Shown here: positions 1 through 7,634 of the stretch, one piece after another | Layout of the letters: each line of letters opens with the position of its first letter | How positions within the stretch are numbered: the first letter of the stretch is position 1 | Assembly (NCBI RefSeq): GCF_008831285.2 | Contig: NW_022204660.1 | Coordinates: 20,001-42,500, forward strand | DNA: 22,500 nucleotides | Source of the DNA: Nymphaea colorata | Lineage: Eukaryota > Streptophyta > Magnoliopsida > Nymphaeales > Nymphaeaceae | Reading direction: 5' to 3' | Notes under the pieces: generated by a model | Database searches by the model: none | What the model was told of the DNA's origin: nothing | Seen by the model: the letters and a program-made list of their open reading frames with translations, nothing else | Position numbers and translations under genes: made by a program

Positions 1-212
1 AGAGTTCGGCCAAGGGGAGTTCTTGCTGGAATCACAGCCAGCAAGCTAGCCTTTCCCACGGTGGAAATCGTCCTTAAACTCGATTTTACGAGTCACGCAC
101 CTCCAGCTAGTTATTGTCGTTTAATTCTATGAGTTTCATTCGATTGTTTTAGTTTCTTTGAGCCAAGAAAGTTCAGATTTAGCCACTGCCTTGTCCTCCC
201 TCTTGCTGGTCG

Positions 213-330
213 AAATCAGAAAGAAAACAACAGAAAAGAAGGGCGAGAAAAATCAGAAAGAAAAGAAAAGAAAAAGAAAGACGCCCAAATGAAAAATTAA
301 AGTAAAAGAAAGAGAGAATCGGCAAGAGGA
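213..330 (+). repeat. A/G-rich low-complexity tract in element 1 LTR
   Basis: About 120 bp is nearly all A and G, with runs such as AAAGAAAAGAAAAGAAAAAG. It is repeated in the 3' LTR at about 8371-8488. It is purine-rich like a PPT but lies deep in the LTR, with no LTR boundary next to it. Confidence 0.75.
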
Positions 331-354
331 CTAGGCGCGGCCAGTTCTGGAAAT

Positions 355-380
355 TGGCCGGAATTGTCTAATTCCGGCCA
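355..380 (+). other. Perfect 11-bp-stem hairpin in element 1 leader
   Basis: TGGCCGGAATT (355-365) is followed by GTCT and its exact reverse complement AATTCCGGCCA (370-380). The same hairpin is at 8513-8538 in the 3' LTR. More ATTCCGG copies follow within 200 bp. It should be stable in the transcribed leader; its function is unknown. Confidence 0.8.
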
Positions 381-548
381 CTGCTGCATTGATTCCGGCA
401 TCACTCCATCCCGGGCTGCAAGTGTTCGAGTTATTCGTGTGTGCATTTGGGAGATTCCGGCCTCAATTGGGGAAAATCCGGCCACATTTGGGGAAAGCAC
501 TCTTGCGTCGTCACATTTGGGGATTTCGCATTTGTCTCACCCAAATCG

Positions 549-554
549 GTAAGT
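549..554 (+). promoter_or_regulatory. Putative 5' splice donor in element 1 LTR leader
   Basis: GTAAGT matches the plant 5' splice-site consensus. In the 3' LTR the same site (8707) is 1,080 bp downstream of the TATA box. In element 2 the GTAAGT at 11904 is 1,063 bp after its TATA box. This matched spacing in two diverged LTR families is the main support; splicing itself is inferred. Confidence 0.4.
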
Positions 555-599
555 GATTGCTTGACTTGGGCCCTTCGCCATCTCCACCACATATCTGTA

Positions 600-605
600 C
601 ACGTG
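600..605 (+). promoter_or_regulatory. G-box / ABRE-like motif in element 1 LTR
   Basis: CACGTG in the context ATCTGTACACGTGGC fits the bZIP-bound ABRE core ACGTGGC. Element 2 has three CACGTGTC motifs in similar ATCTGNCCACGTG contexts. The 3' LTR copy is at 8758-8763. Regulatory activity is inferred from the motif only. Confidence 0.35.
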
Positions 606-1780
606 GCATGATCGGGAGCACTTGGGAGAGAACCTTGGAGTGAAATCCTCCACATCCCTAGCTTGTAGCTAGTGGATCACATTTGGAAGGGGCGAGTTCT
701 CTTTTGAGAGATCTTCTCCTACTTCGTAGGTGGCTGATCACCTTGTTGACTGCCACCTCCTCCTCCATTTTAGCTAGGATATTGCCCAGCCACACACCTC
801 ATCAGCCAAATCGCCACCTCACCTATACACCTCACCAAGATCCCTAGCCTCTCTCCTACGTATTAGGGAGATAGCCCTTCTAGAACGCCACCTAGCCTAG
901 AATCTTGGAGGACAATCCTATCATGGAATATTCTCCATATTCTTAGCCAACTCTACCCTACCCAATTACCCCGAGCTCACCCGAACTTACCAAGTTACCA
1001 CTTGCCTTTCCATTTCCATTTTCTCATCTACCCTAAACCGAGCCACTCAAACCCACCCTAGCTACTTTGTAGGAACCCTCATTTGAGTCCCTTCCCCACA
1101 CCCGGTCAATCGAAGATTTTGACCGTAGGACCTACCTAGCCTACTCTACCTATGACCTAGCTCGCTGGCCAAACCTAGCCCGGGCCCACCTGGTCCACCT
1201 GGTCCCACCTGGTCCGAACCCACTCAGTCCAAGTCCCGCGCCTAGTTGGTTTCAACCTTAGCGCCAAGGAAGACCGCGGCATTGCTAGCCGCATCCTTGA
1301 AGTCTTTGGAACCGGCGGGCCTTGATCCAGCATATTCCGGCGACCTCCGGCCACCTCCGGCCACCTCTGCTCTTTTTCCGGCGACTCTCCGGCGTGGATT
1401 CCAGAAGGTCCCCCAGACATCCAGCAAGGCGTTGAAGTGCTCCTAGGCGATTCCGGCGGGGTGATCCTACTTCACGCGTCTCTTGGAACGGCTTGACTTC
1501 ACTCACGGCCTCTTCTTTTGGAGTTCAGCTCTGCACCAGCCCTCTTCTTTCGTGTTGCTGGTAGTCCTCGAGTGTGGAATCTCACCTCGAGGCTTTTGAC
1601 TGCTTAGCCAAGCTAGCCTTGGCCGGTACACTCTACTCCTCTCTTTAGACACGCGGGAGGTAGCATTTATTTCTGCATTTTGCTTTCAGCCCGACCGTGA
1701 GGTCGTAGTTGTGCATAGAGGGACCTCCGCGGCACTGCGCCAAGGACACGACCTCGTGCCAGCACTAGCCTCCTACGGGT

Positions 1781-1876
1781 GGGTGTGGTTTGTGCGTTTA
1801 GGCGTGGTTTGCATGGTTTGCTTGAGTGAGTTTGAGTGATTTTTAACAAATGTATCGCTTCCGCTTGTATTAGCCT
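1781..1876 (+). other. Inter-family conserved LTR block, possible polyadenylation region (element 1)
   Basis: GGGTGTGGTTTGT, GTGGTTTGCATGGTTTG, GTATCGCTT and TAGCCT occur in the same order in element 2 at 13725-13820, also over 96 bp. Most surrounding U5-side sequence is not alignable by eye. The TGGTTTG repeats and TTGTAT/TTTGTA words resemble plant far-upstream polyadenylation elements. The 3' LTR copy is at 9940-10035. Conservation is seen directly; a polyadenylation role is inferred. Confidence 0.5.
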
Positions 1877-2008
1877 CGCATCTCTTAGATTTGTGTAGTA
1901 GGTTTTGCTTGGATTTGGGTATAGCCTCTCTTGTATTCCGCTACCTATCCGGGATTTTCTAAGTCGGGGTCCTGTCCGACTGGGTAGTGTCTTTGTTTTA
2001 ATTTGTCT

Positions 2009-2010
2009 AG
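2009..2010 (+). promoter_or_regulatory. Putative 3' splice acceptor near element 1 5' LTR end
   Basis: A T-rich stretch ends in TTTGTCTAG|GAAG 92 bp before the PBS. Element 2 has TTTTATTTAG|GAAT 95 bp before its PBS (13955-13956). Paired with the donor at 549 this would give an intron of about 1.46 kb. It is a motif-based inference. Confidence 0.35.
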
Positions 2011-2101
2011 GAAGTCTTCTGGTTGGTCCAAGGTGATCGTGGGGGTAGGCACGGCCGTTGGTTTCAGACTTAGGTCGGCCACGGACAAGACCCTACCAAT
2101 T

Positions 2102-2114
2102 TGGTATCAGAGCC
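2102..2114 (+). other. Primer-binding site, initiator-tRNA-Met type (element 1)
   Basis: TGGTATCAGAGCC is the standard plant LTR-retrotransposon PBS, complementary to the 3' end of initiator tRNA-Met. It lies 3 bp after the LTR terminal CA at 2097-2098. Minus-strand cDNA synthesis would start here. Confidence 0.95.
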
Positions 2115-2281
2115 TCCTTGGAGCAGCAGCAAGCAAGTACAGTATCGGCATTTCGGATTTTATACAGGGCAGAATACAGCTGGAATTCTTGTCAGTGTCA
2201 GAGTCAGTGGTTTTCAACTAGTCGTGTGATTCTTTTAGACGTTTGGATTTCTGATTTTTTTTTTTGGACTTAACCATCGCA
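2115..2281 (+). other. Element 1 internal untranslated leader
   Basis: These 167 bp lie between the PBS and the gag-pol ATG. They include a run of more than ten T residues around 2254-2265 and no recognisable domain. Gag packaging signals would be expected here but cannot be identified by eye. Confidence 0.6.
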
Positions 2282-5200
2282 ATGGTTAAGAAGAAGCAAG
2301 TCGTGCCCGAGGCACCAGATGTTGAGGCGGAGACCTCAGCCAATGAGGAACAGCCATCTACTGAGATGGAGGTATACGCGGTGGAAAGAATGGTTCACAT
2401 CGAAAATGAGGTTTTGAAAATCCGCCACGAGATGAGCGACTACAAGAAACAACTTTCTAAGCTCAACGAGTTAGATGAGATCAAGGAGATGATGAGAGTC
2501 ATGACGGCCAATCAAGAGGCCCTTAGGAGAAACAACCCGGATCCCCCACAGCCCCACGTTGATAAGGGCAAGGGCATACTCAATGGACCGCCCAACGTCG
2601 GTCCTAATCCCTTCCATTCGCAAGCCGGCCCTAGTAGACCACCACCCGGGGGGAATAACAGCAATAATGGAGGTTTCCAAGCACAGCCCACCAACCTCAA
2701 CAACTATCACGGTGGGCATCATAACTCCTCGCCTGATTGGGAGAACCGAGAGCCTTATGGACCCCAATCCAGCCAGTATAGGTCCAGATTTGGAGGCACA
2801 CAGTGGGAGAATATTAATTCAGATCGTAGATGGGGTGATAGAGGAGACCGTGAACCACCTTCTTGGGAGCCGTATAGAGAGCGTCAGGCAGCGCCAAGAA
2901 ACCAACCAAGGATTCCTATGGTTCGCATTGACTTCCCTAGATTCAATGGCAAGGAACCCTTAGATTGGATTTTTCAAGTGGAGGAGTACTTCACATGTCA
3001 GATGATTCCTGATGAGGAATGGCTTCAAACGTCCATTCTACACTTCGATGGCGAAGCTAGGAGATGGTATCGTTGGCTCAAGCTCAAGGAGCCAGTCAAT
3101 ACGTGGGGAGAGTTCAAAGAAGCTCTCATGCTCAGATTTGGTGAGTCTTCCTATGTAGATTACGACATCGAGTTGCGTAATCTAAGACAAACCGCATCAG
3201 TTCAAGAATACCAAGCCAAGTTTGAGAATTTAGCAAGCATGGTTGATTGGACGCCCAAGTCCCTCATTGCCGCATTTGTTGGAGGATTGAAGGAGGAAAT
3301 TCAGATAGACATACGGGCTGAGCCCAACACAGAGTTGCGGAAGTGCTTTGCCAAAGCACGTTCCATCGAGGATAGGCAAAGAAAGAAACAAGCCTTGTAC
3401 CGACAATGGAGAAACCCCGGAACAGTCCGTGTGAGGGAGATCCCTCAACCGCAAAAACTCCTTCCAGCCCCTCCGCGTAAAGAAGAACCTAAACCCGCTT
3501 TCAAGGGTCGAGCGCCTCCTGTACTAACTCGGGAAGAAAGAGAAGAGTTAATCAAGAACAAGCAGTGTTTCTGGTGTAAAGAAAAGTGGGACCCTACGCA
3601 CAAGTGCAAGCACATTCGAGTCTACACGGTTTTGGATGATGACGCCGACGATGAAGAAGATCAATCCCCTATGATCGAAGAAATAGAGGAATTGGAGGCC
3701 CGAGAAGAGCCTCAAGAGCAGGAAAGGCCACCCCTTGAGGGCGCTTGTCATACCATGACAGACCCTAACCGACCAGATGCTATGAGAGTTATAGGGCAAA
3801 TTGGAAAGAGAAATGTTCTTGTTCTTTTGGATTCGGGGGCTACTCACAATTTCGTGGGTGACCACCTCGCTCAGGAATTGAATTGTACCATCGAAGAGCA
3901 CCCAACTCTTAAAGTACTGGTGGCCAATGGTGAGTGTCTCCCTTGCACTCGCAAGTATGCAAACGTAGAGCTCGTGCTTCAGAAGATTCCTTATACAGTC
4001 GACTTGCTAGTTGTCCCTCTACCCAGCGTAGATATCATTCTTGGAGTCAAATGGCTCAAGACCTTAGGGCGAATTTGGTGGGACTTCTCTACCATGGAGA
4101 TGTGCCTACCTAAAGAGGGTGGAGGAGAGGAAGTAGTGCTAAGGGCAGTCGATCCTAGTTTGGCACCCAAGGCAGCGCTAAAGGCTATAGCAGTCCAGAG
4201 ACCAGCGGCTTGGTTAGTTTCAGTGGCAGAGGAAGTTGTCGCTCAAGAGGGATCAGAAGAGAAAGTACCCGAGCAGATTCAGAAAGTGTTGGAGGAGTTC
4301 AAGGATATATTCGAGGAACCTAAAGGACTTCCTCCACCTCGATCATATGACCACAGGATAGTATTGACCAACGGCACAGAGCCGGTTAACGTGCGCCCGT
4401 ACCGCTATGGGTACGCTCAAAAATCAGAAATTGAGCGATTGGTCAAAGAAATGCGAGAAAGTAATATTATTCGGCCAAGTTCTAGTCCCTTTTCGTCGCC
4501 AGTCCTTCTCGTCAAGAAAAAGGACAACACATGGAGATTCTGTGTGGATTACAGGGCCTTGAACGAAGCTACTGTCAAGGATAGGCATCCAATTCCTGTT
4601 ATTGATGAACTCTTGGATGAACTATCTGGAGCTCGCATCTTTTCCAAGTTGGATCTCCGGTCAGGGTACCACCAAATTCGAATGTATGAGGAAGACATTA
4701 CAAAGACGGCATTTCGTACCCATGACGGCCATTATGAGTTTTTGGTCATGCCGTTTGGACTTACGAACGCGCCCGCAACATTCCAACGATGTATGAATGA
4801 CGTGTTTCGTCAGTTCCTGCGTGACTTCGTGTTAGTCTTCTTCGATGACATTCTTGTGTACAGCCAGAGTATTGAACAGCATGTCGAGCACCTTCGCACA
4901 GTGTTGAGAATATTAAGGGAGAATACCCTATTCGCGAAAATGTCCAAGTGCAGCTTTGGGCAGACTTCTATCGGGTATTTGGGTCACATCGTATCACATG
5001 AGGGGGTCAGAGCCGACCCTGAAAAACTCCAGGCCATGGAGCAATGGCCCTTGCCGAAGGACCCTCGAGGCATGCGGGGATTTTTAGGCCTCACGGGGTA
5101 CTATCGCAGATTTATCAAAGGCTATGGTTTGATCGCTTCTCCCTTGACGCACATGTTGAAAAAGGGGGAGTTTACATGGACTGAGAAAGCAAGAGAGGCC

Positions 5201-7378
5201 TTTGTCAAACTGAAGGCCGCTATGATGAGTGCCCCAGTACTTGCTCTCCCTGATTTCTCTAAGGATTTCATAATTGAGACAGATGCTAGTGACGTAGGCG
5301 TCGGTGCAGTTCTGAGCCAAGAGGGCCACCCAATTGCGTTTATGTCGAAAGCCCTCACGGAGCGGGCCAAACCCTTTTCCACCTATGAAAAGGAGCTTTT
5401 GGCAATAGTCTTAGCAGTAGACAAGTGGAGGCCCTATCTGATTGGGCGAAGATTTGTGGTGAGAACGGACCACAGCAGTTTGAGGTACATGGTAAAGCAA
5501 CGCGTCTCGACTCCTATCCAGCAGAGATGGTTAGCCAAACTCCTTGGCTACGATTTCACGATAGAGTACAAGAAGGGAACCGAAAACTCTGCTGCAGACT
5601 CCTTGTCACGCATGCCAGAGCACTTAAAAACTCTTTCTGTGATTGAGACCGACCTTTGGGATAGACTAACTCAGGAGCAAGATCAGGATCTAACACTTAG
5701 GCTCCTCAAGCAGTCCATACGCCAGAATCCAGAGTCTATTCCCCACTATTCGTTAAGAGGAGAAATACTCTGCAAGAAGCGACGAGCCTTGGTACCAAAG
5801 AACTCGCCTCTCAAGGTTGAGCTACTCAAACATTTTCATGACTCGAGCATTGCTGGTCACGAAGGCGTGGCTAAAACTATGGGGCGCATTAAGGCACAGT
5901 TTTGGTGGGAGGGAATGAAAGCAGACGTGAGGGATTACGTGAAAGCCTGCCCTACCTGCCAACGTGAAAAATATGAGGCCATCAAGCCTCCAGGGCACTT
6001 GAACCCTTTGCCCATACCGGATAAGCCATGGGAAGATGTATCAATGGACTTCATTGATGCAATGCCCCGAGCTGAAGGGAAAGAGGCGGTGTTGGTCGTG
6101 GTGGATCGCTTAACCAAGTACAGCCATTTTGTGGCCCTACCCAGAAACTACCATGGACCAATGGTTGCTAATGTTTACCAAGATCACGTTGGAAAGCTGC
6201 ATGGTATGCCCAAGACCATTGTCTGCGATCGGGACTCGATCTTCCTCAGTGCTTTTTGGAGGGAGTATATGAGAATGGCGGGTACAGTGATCAACTTTAG
6301 CACCGCCCATCATCCTCAAACAGATGGGCAGAGCGAAGTAGTCAACAGGACACTGGAGACCTATCTGAGGTGTTACGCCGGAGAGAGACCCAACACCTGG
6401 GTCAAATATTTATCTTGGGCTGAGTGGTCCTATAACACCAGCCTCCATTCAGGAACCGGCATGACTCCCTATGAAGCCCTGTATGGTTGCCCGCCGAGTT
6501 ATGTCCCGAGGTATGAGGTAGACACCGCAAGAGAAGATGAGGTCGATGTTGCCTTGAGAAACAGGGATGACATTCTAGCCACGCTAAAAAGAAACATCCA
6601 GAGGGCCCAGGCTAGAATGAAAAAGGCGCATGATAAGGGGCGTAGAGACAGAGAATTTGAGGTAGGCGACATGGTATGGTTAAAGAGGCTGCCCATGAAG
6701 CAGAAATCGTTGCTAGGACAGCCCTATTCGAAGCTTCTGCCAAGATACTATGGGCCGTTTCGAGTTCTTCAGAAAATTGGTAAGGCAGCCTATCGCATAG
6801 CTTTGCCCCCTACAGCCCTTGTCCATCCAGTATTCCATGTCTCTCGGTTGAAGCCGCATCATGGGCCAGTACCAGAGCAAGAGGAACCATTACCAGATGT
6901 TAGCCAACGCCCATATCGAATCCTAAAGCACCGATGGGTCACTAGAGATGGTAGAGCCCGCCACGAGGTTTTGATTGAATGGGAAGGAATCGATGGTGGT
7001 ACCTCCTGGGAGTTGTTTGACAAGGTAAAATTCCAATTCCCTACAGGAGCTTGGGGACAAGCTCCATCTCAGGAGGGTGGATCTGATACGGGTCAACCTG
7101 CAGAGTGGCCTAGGGTAGCCACAGATGTCGCTGAGAGCAGCCAAAGGGCGCGGGGCAAAACCGCCCTTCATGCGATTAAGGCCCTACAAGGCCAAGATGA
7201 CTCAAGGCTGAGTCAAAAGGGAGGCGTAGTGCATCAGGTGCAGACCTTACAAACTGAACATATTCAGCTTAGAATCGATGCCGAGGGAGGAGCGGGAGGA
7301 GAGGCAACGGCTCTAAGCGAGGCTCTTGAGGGCCAAGGCGAAAGGGGTCAAGTCCGAGTCCGGTCTAGTCCAACCTAG
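2282..7378 (+). CDS. Gag-Pol polyprotein of element 1 (Ty3/gypsy chromovirus), intact
   Basis: One uninterrupted 1,698-residue frame. The start is the ATG at 2282 (context GCAATGG); the frame is open upstream only to a TTG. By residue: predicted coiled coil ~34-84; retrotransposon Gag ~210-365; CX2CX7HXC zinc knuckle (C429, C432, H440, C442); acidic stretch; aspartic protease LDSGATHNF with D517; reverse transcriptase ~693-880 with D791 and VFFDD (D855, D856); RNase H with D1001 and D1063; integrase zinc finger (H1186, H1193, C1223, C1226) and a D1256, D1316, E1352 triad with exact DD35E spacing; GPF at 1491-1493; chromodomain ~1544-1587. The product would form particles, copy the RNA and integrate the cDNA; the chromodomain probably steers integration toward marked chromatin. 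There is no gag/pol frameshift. Residues from about 1601 are encoded by the 3' LTR. All visible catalytic residues are present, so the element may be autonomous. Confidence 0.96.
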   Translation: MVKKKQVVPEAPDVEAETSANEEQPSTEMEVYAVERMVHIENEVLKIRHEMSDYKKQLSKLNELDEIKEMMRVMTANQEALRRNNPDPPQPHVDKGKGILNGPPNVGPNPFHSQAGPSRPPPGGNNSNNGGFQAQPTNLNNYHGGHHNSSPDWENREPYGPQSSQYRSRFGGTQWENINSDRRWGDRGDREPPSWEPYRERQAAPRNQPRIPMVRIDFPRFNGKEPLDWIFQVEEYFTCQMIPDEEWLQTSILHFDGEARRWYRWLKLKEPVNTWGEFKEALMLRFGESSYVDYDIELRNLRQTASVQEYQAKFENLASMVDWTPKSLIAAFVGGLKEEIQIDIRAEPNTELRKCFAKARSIEDRQRKKQALYRQWRNPGTVRVREIPQPQKLLPAPPRKEEPKPAFKGRAPPVLTREEREELIKNKQCFWCKEKWDPTHKCKHIRVYTVLDDDADDEEDQSPMIEEIEELEAREEPQEQERPPLEGACHTMTDPNRPDAMRVIGQIGKRNVLVLLDSGATHNFVGDHLAQELNCTIEEHPTLKVLVANGECLPCTRKYANVELVLQKIPYTVDLLVVPLPSVDIILGVKWLKTLGRIWWDFSTMEMCLPKEGGGEEVVLRAVDPSLAPKAALKAIAVQRPAAWLVSVAEEVVAQEGSEEKVPEQIQKVLEEFKDIFEEPKGLPPPRSYDHRIVLTNGTEPVNVRPYRYGYAQKSEIERLVKEMRESNIIRPSSSPFSSPVLLVKKKDNTWRFCVDYRALNEATVKDRHPIPVIDELLDELSGARIFSKLDLRSGYHQIRMYEEDITKTAFRTHDGHYEFLVMPFGLTNAPATFQRCMNDVFRQFLRDFVLVFFDDILVYSQSIEQHVEHLRTVLRILRENTLFAKMSKCSFGQTSIGYLGHIVSHEGVRADPEKLQAMEQWPLPKDPRGMRGFLGLTGYYRRFIKGYGLIASPLTHMLKKGEFTWTEKAREAFVKLKAAMMSAPVLALPDFSKDFIIETDASDVGVGAVLSQEGHPIAFMSKALTERAKPFSTYEKELLAIVLAVDKWRPYLIGRRFVVRTDHSSLRYMVKQRVSTPIQQRWLAKLLGYDFTIEYKKGTENSAADSLSRMPEHLKTLSVIETDLWDRLTQEQDQDLTLRLLKQSIRQNPESIPHYSLRGEILCKKRRALVPKNSPLKVELLKHFHDSSIAGHEGVAKTMGRIKAQFWWEGMKADVRDYVKACPTCQREKYEAIKPPGHLNPLPIPDKPWEDVSMDFIDAMPRAEGKEAVLVVVDRLTKYSHFVALPRNYHGPMVANVYQDHVGKLHGMPKTIVCDRDSIFLSAFWREYMRMAGTVINFSTAHHPQTDGQSEVVNRTLETYLRCYAGERPNTWVKYLSWAEWSYNTSLHSGTGMTPYEALYGCPPSYVPRYEVDTAREDEVDVALRNRDDILATLKRNIQRAQARMKKAHDKGRRDREFEVGDMVWLKRLPMKQKSLLGQPYSKLLPRYYGPFRVLQKIGKAAYRIALPPTALVHPVFHVSRLKPHHGPVPEQEEPLPDVSQRPYRILKHRWVTRDGRARHEVLIEWEGIDGGTSWELFDKVKFQFPTGAWGQAPSQEGGSDTGQPAEWPRVATDVAESSQRARGKTALHAIKALQGQDDSRLSQKGGVVHQVQTLQTEHIQLRIDAEGGAGGEATALSEALEGQGERGQVRVRSSPT
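7069..7083 (+). other. Polypurine tract of element 1, inside the gag-pol ORF
   Basis: The purine-rich run AGGAGGGTGGA plus TC sits directly before the TGATACGGGTC that I take as the 3' LTR start. It would prime plus-strand synthesis. It also encodes part of the Glu-Gly-Gly-Ser-Asp-Thr stretch after the chromodomain, a layout seen in other plant chromoviruses where the PPT lies in coding sequence. Confidence 0.75.
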
Positions 7379-7408
7379 GTCTTCGCTATACTCATGCACT
7401 TAGGGTCA

Positions 7409-7427
7409 GCCTAGGGCGAGCCTAGGC
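7409..7427 (+). other. Hairpin just downstream of element 1 gag-pol stop
   Basis: GCCTAGG and CCTAGGC form a 7-bp perfect stem around a GCGAG loop, 31 nt after the stop codon. Element 2 has a larger hairpin cluster at the corresponding place. Confidence 0.55.
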
Positions 7428-7626
7428 GAATTTCTGGTCTGAACCAAGGCCCACAGCGTGCGGGCTAAGGAGAGGACGAGTTAGGGACGAGACACTAAGT
7501 CTCGAGTTCGAGTTTGCTTGCGTTTTCTTTGATTTTAGAGTGCGCATTTGCTTTGGTAGTCAATTCCGTTTTGGATTTTGATTTTGGGTTGGATCAATTG
7601 TTTAGATCCGCTTTTTAATTCAGTAT

Positions 7627-7634
7627 TATAAATA
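7627..7634 (+). promoter_or_regulatory. TATA box in element 1 3' LTR
   Basis: TATAAATA in an AT-rich setting, followed shortly by CTTTTGGATC. Element 2 has TATAAATA followed by CTTTTGGATC at 10841. The position, about 540 bp into the LTR, fits a U3 core promoter with transcription starting about 30 bp on. The 5' LTR copy that would drive element 1 is outside the window. Confidence 0.7.

Larger units (their letters stand above)
1..2098 (+). repeat. Element 1 5' LTR (3' two-thirds only)
   Basis: This is a direct repeat of 8159-10224. Comparing line by line to 2065, I find one substitution (T at about 1110, C in the other copy) and one 1-bp indel in a CCCACCTGGT microrepeat near 1196. It ends in ...CCCTACCA just before the PBS. 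That terminus is an imperfect inverted copy of the LTR start at 7084 (TGATACGGGTC against reverse-complemented TGGTAGGGTC). The TATA box equivalent lies upstream of the window, so this part should be almost wholly transcribed leader. It holds an A/G-rich tract (213-330), a strong hairpin (355-380), a splice-donor-like site (549), a G-box (600-605) and a 96-bp block shared with element 2 (1781-1876). Short ORFs here have no recognisable domains and are not called as genes. Confidence 0.93.

Noticed and set aside
960-1100. CCCTAAACC and related C-rich words resembling plant telomere repeats (also 12540-12700).
   Set aside because: Only isolated, irregular units are present and no tandem array of the telomere heptamer.
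297-1506. Short ORFs on both strands in the LTRs of element 1, repeated at about 8455-9665.
   Set aside because: They are small, overlap each other in several frames, show no domain and recur only because the LTR is duplicated.
2102-2114. A tRNA gene or fragment.
   Set aside because: The 13 bp is only the complement of a tRNA 3' end in the expected PBS position; no cloverleaf is present.
2264-2281. Upstream start of gag-pol at 2264 (and the equivalent at 14566).
   Set aside because: These codons are TTG. In-frame ATGs with good context follow at 2282 and 14584 and match each other in position.
6499-7171. Minus-strand ORFs across gag-pol of both elements.
   Set aside because: They are shadows of the long + strand coding frame, without motifs of their own.
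7379-7560. LTR start placed after the gag-pol stop codon, for example at TGGTAG near 7554.
   Set aside because: No polypurine tract precedes it. The PPT plus TGATACGGGTC at 7069-7094 fits the LTR end by inverted termini and agrees with element 2.
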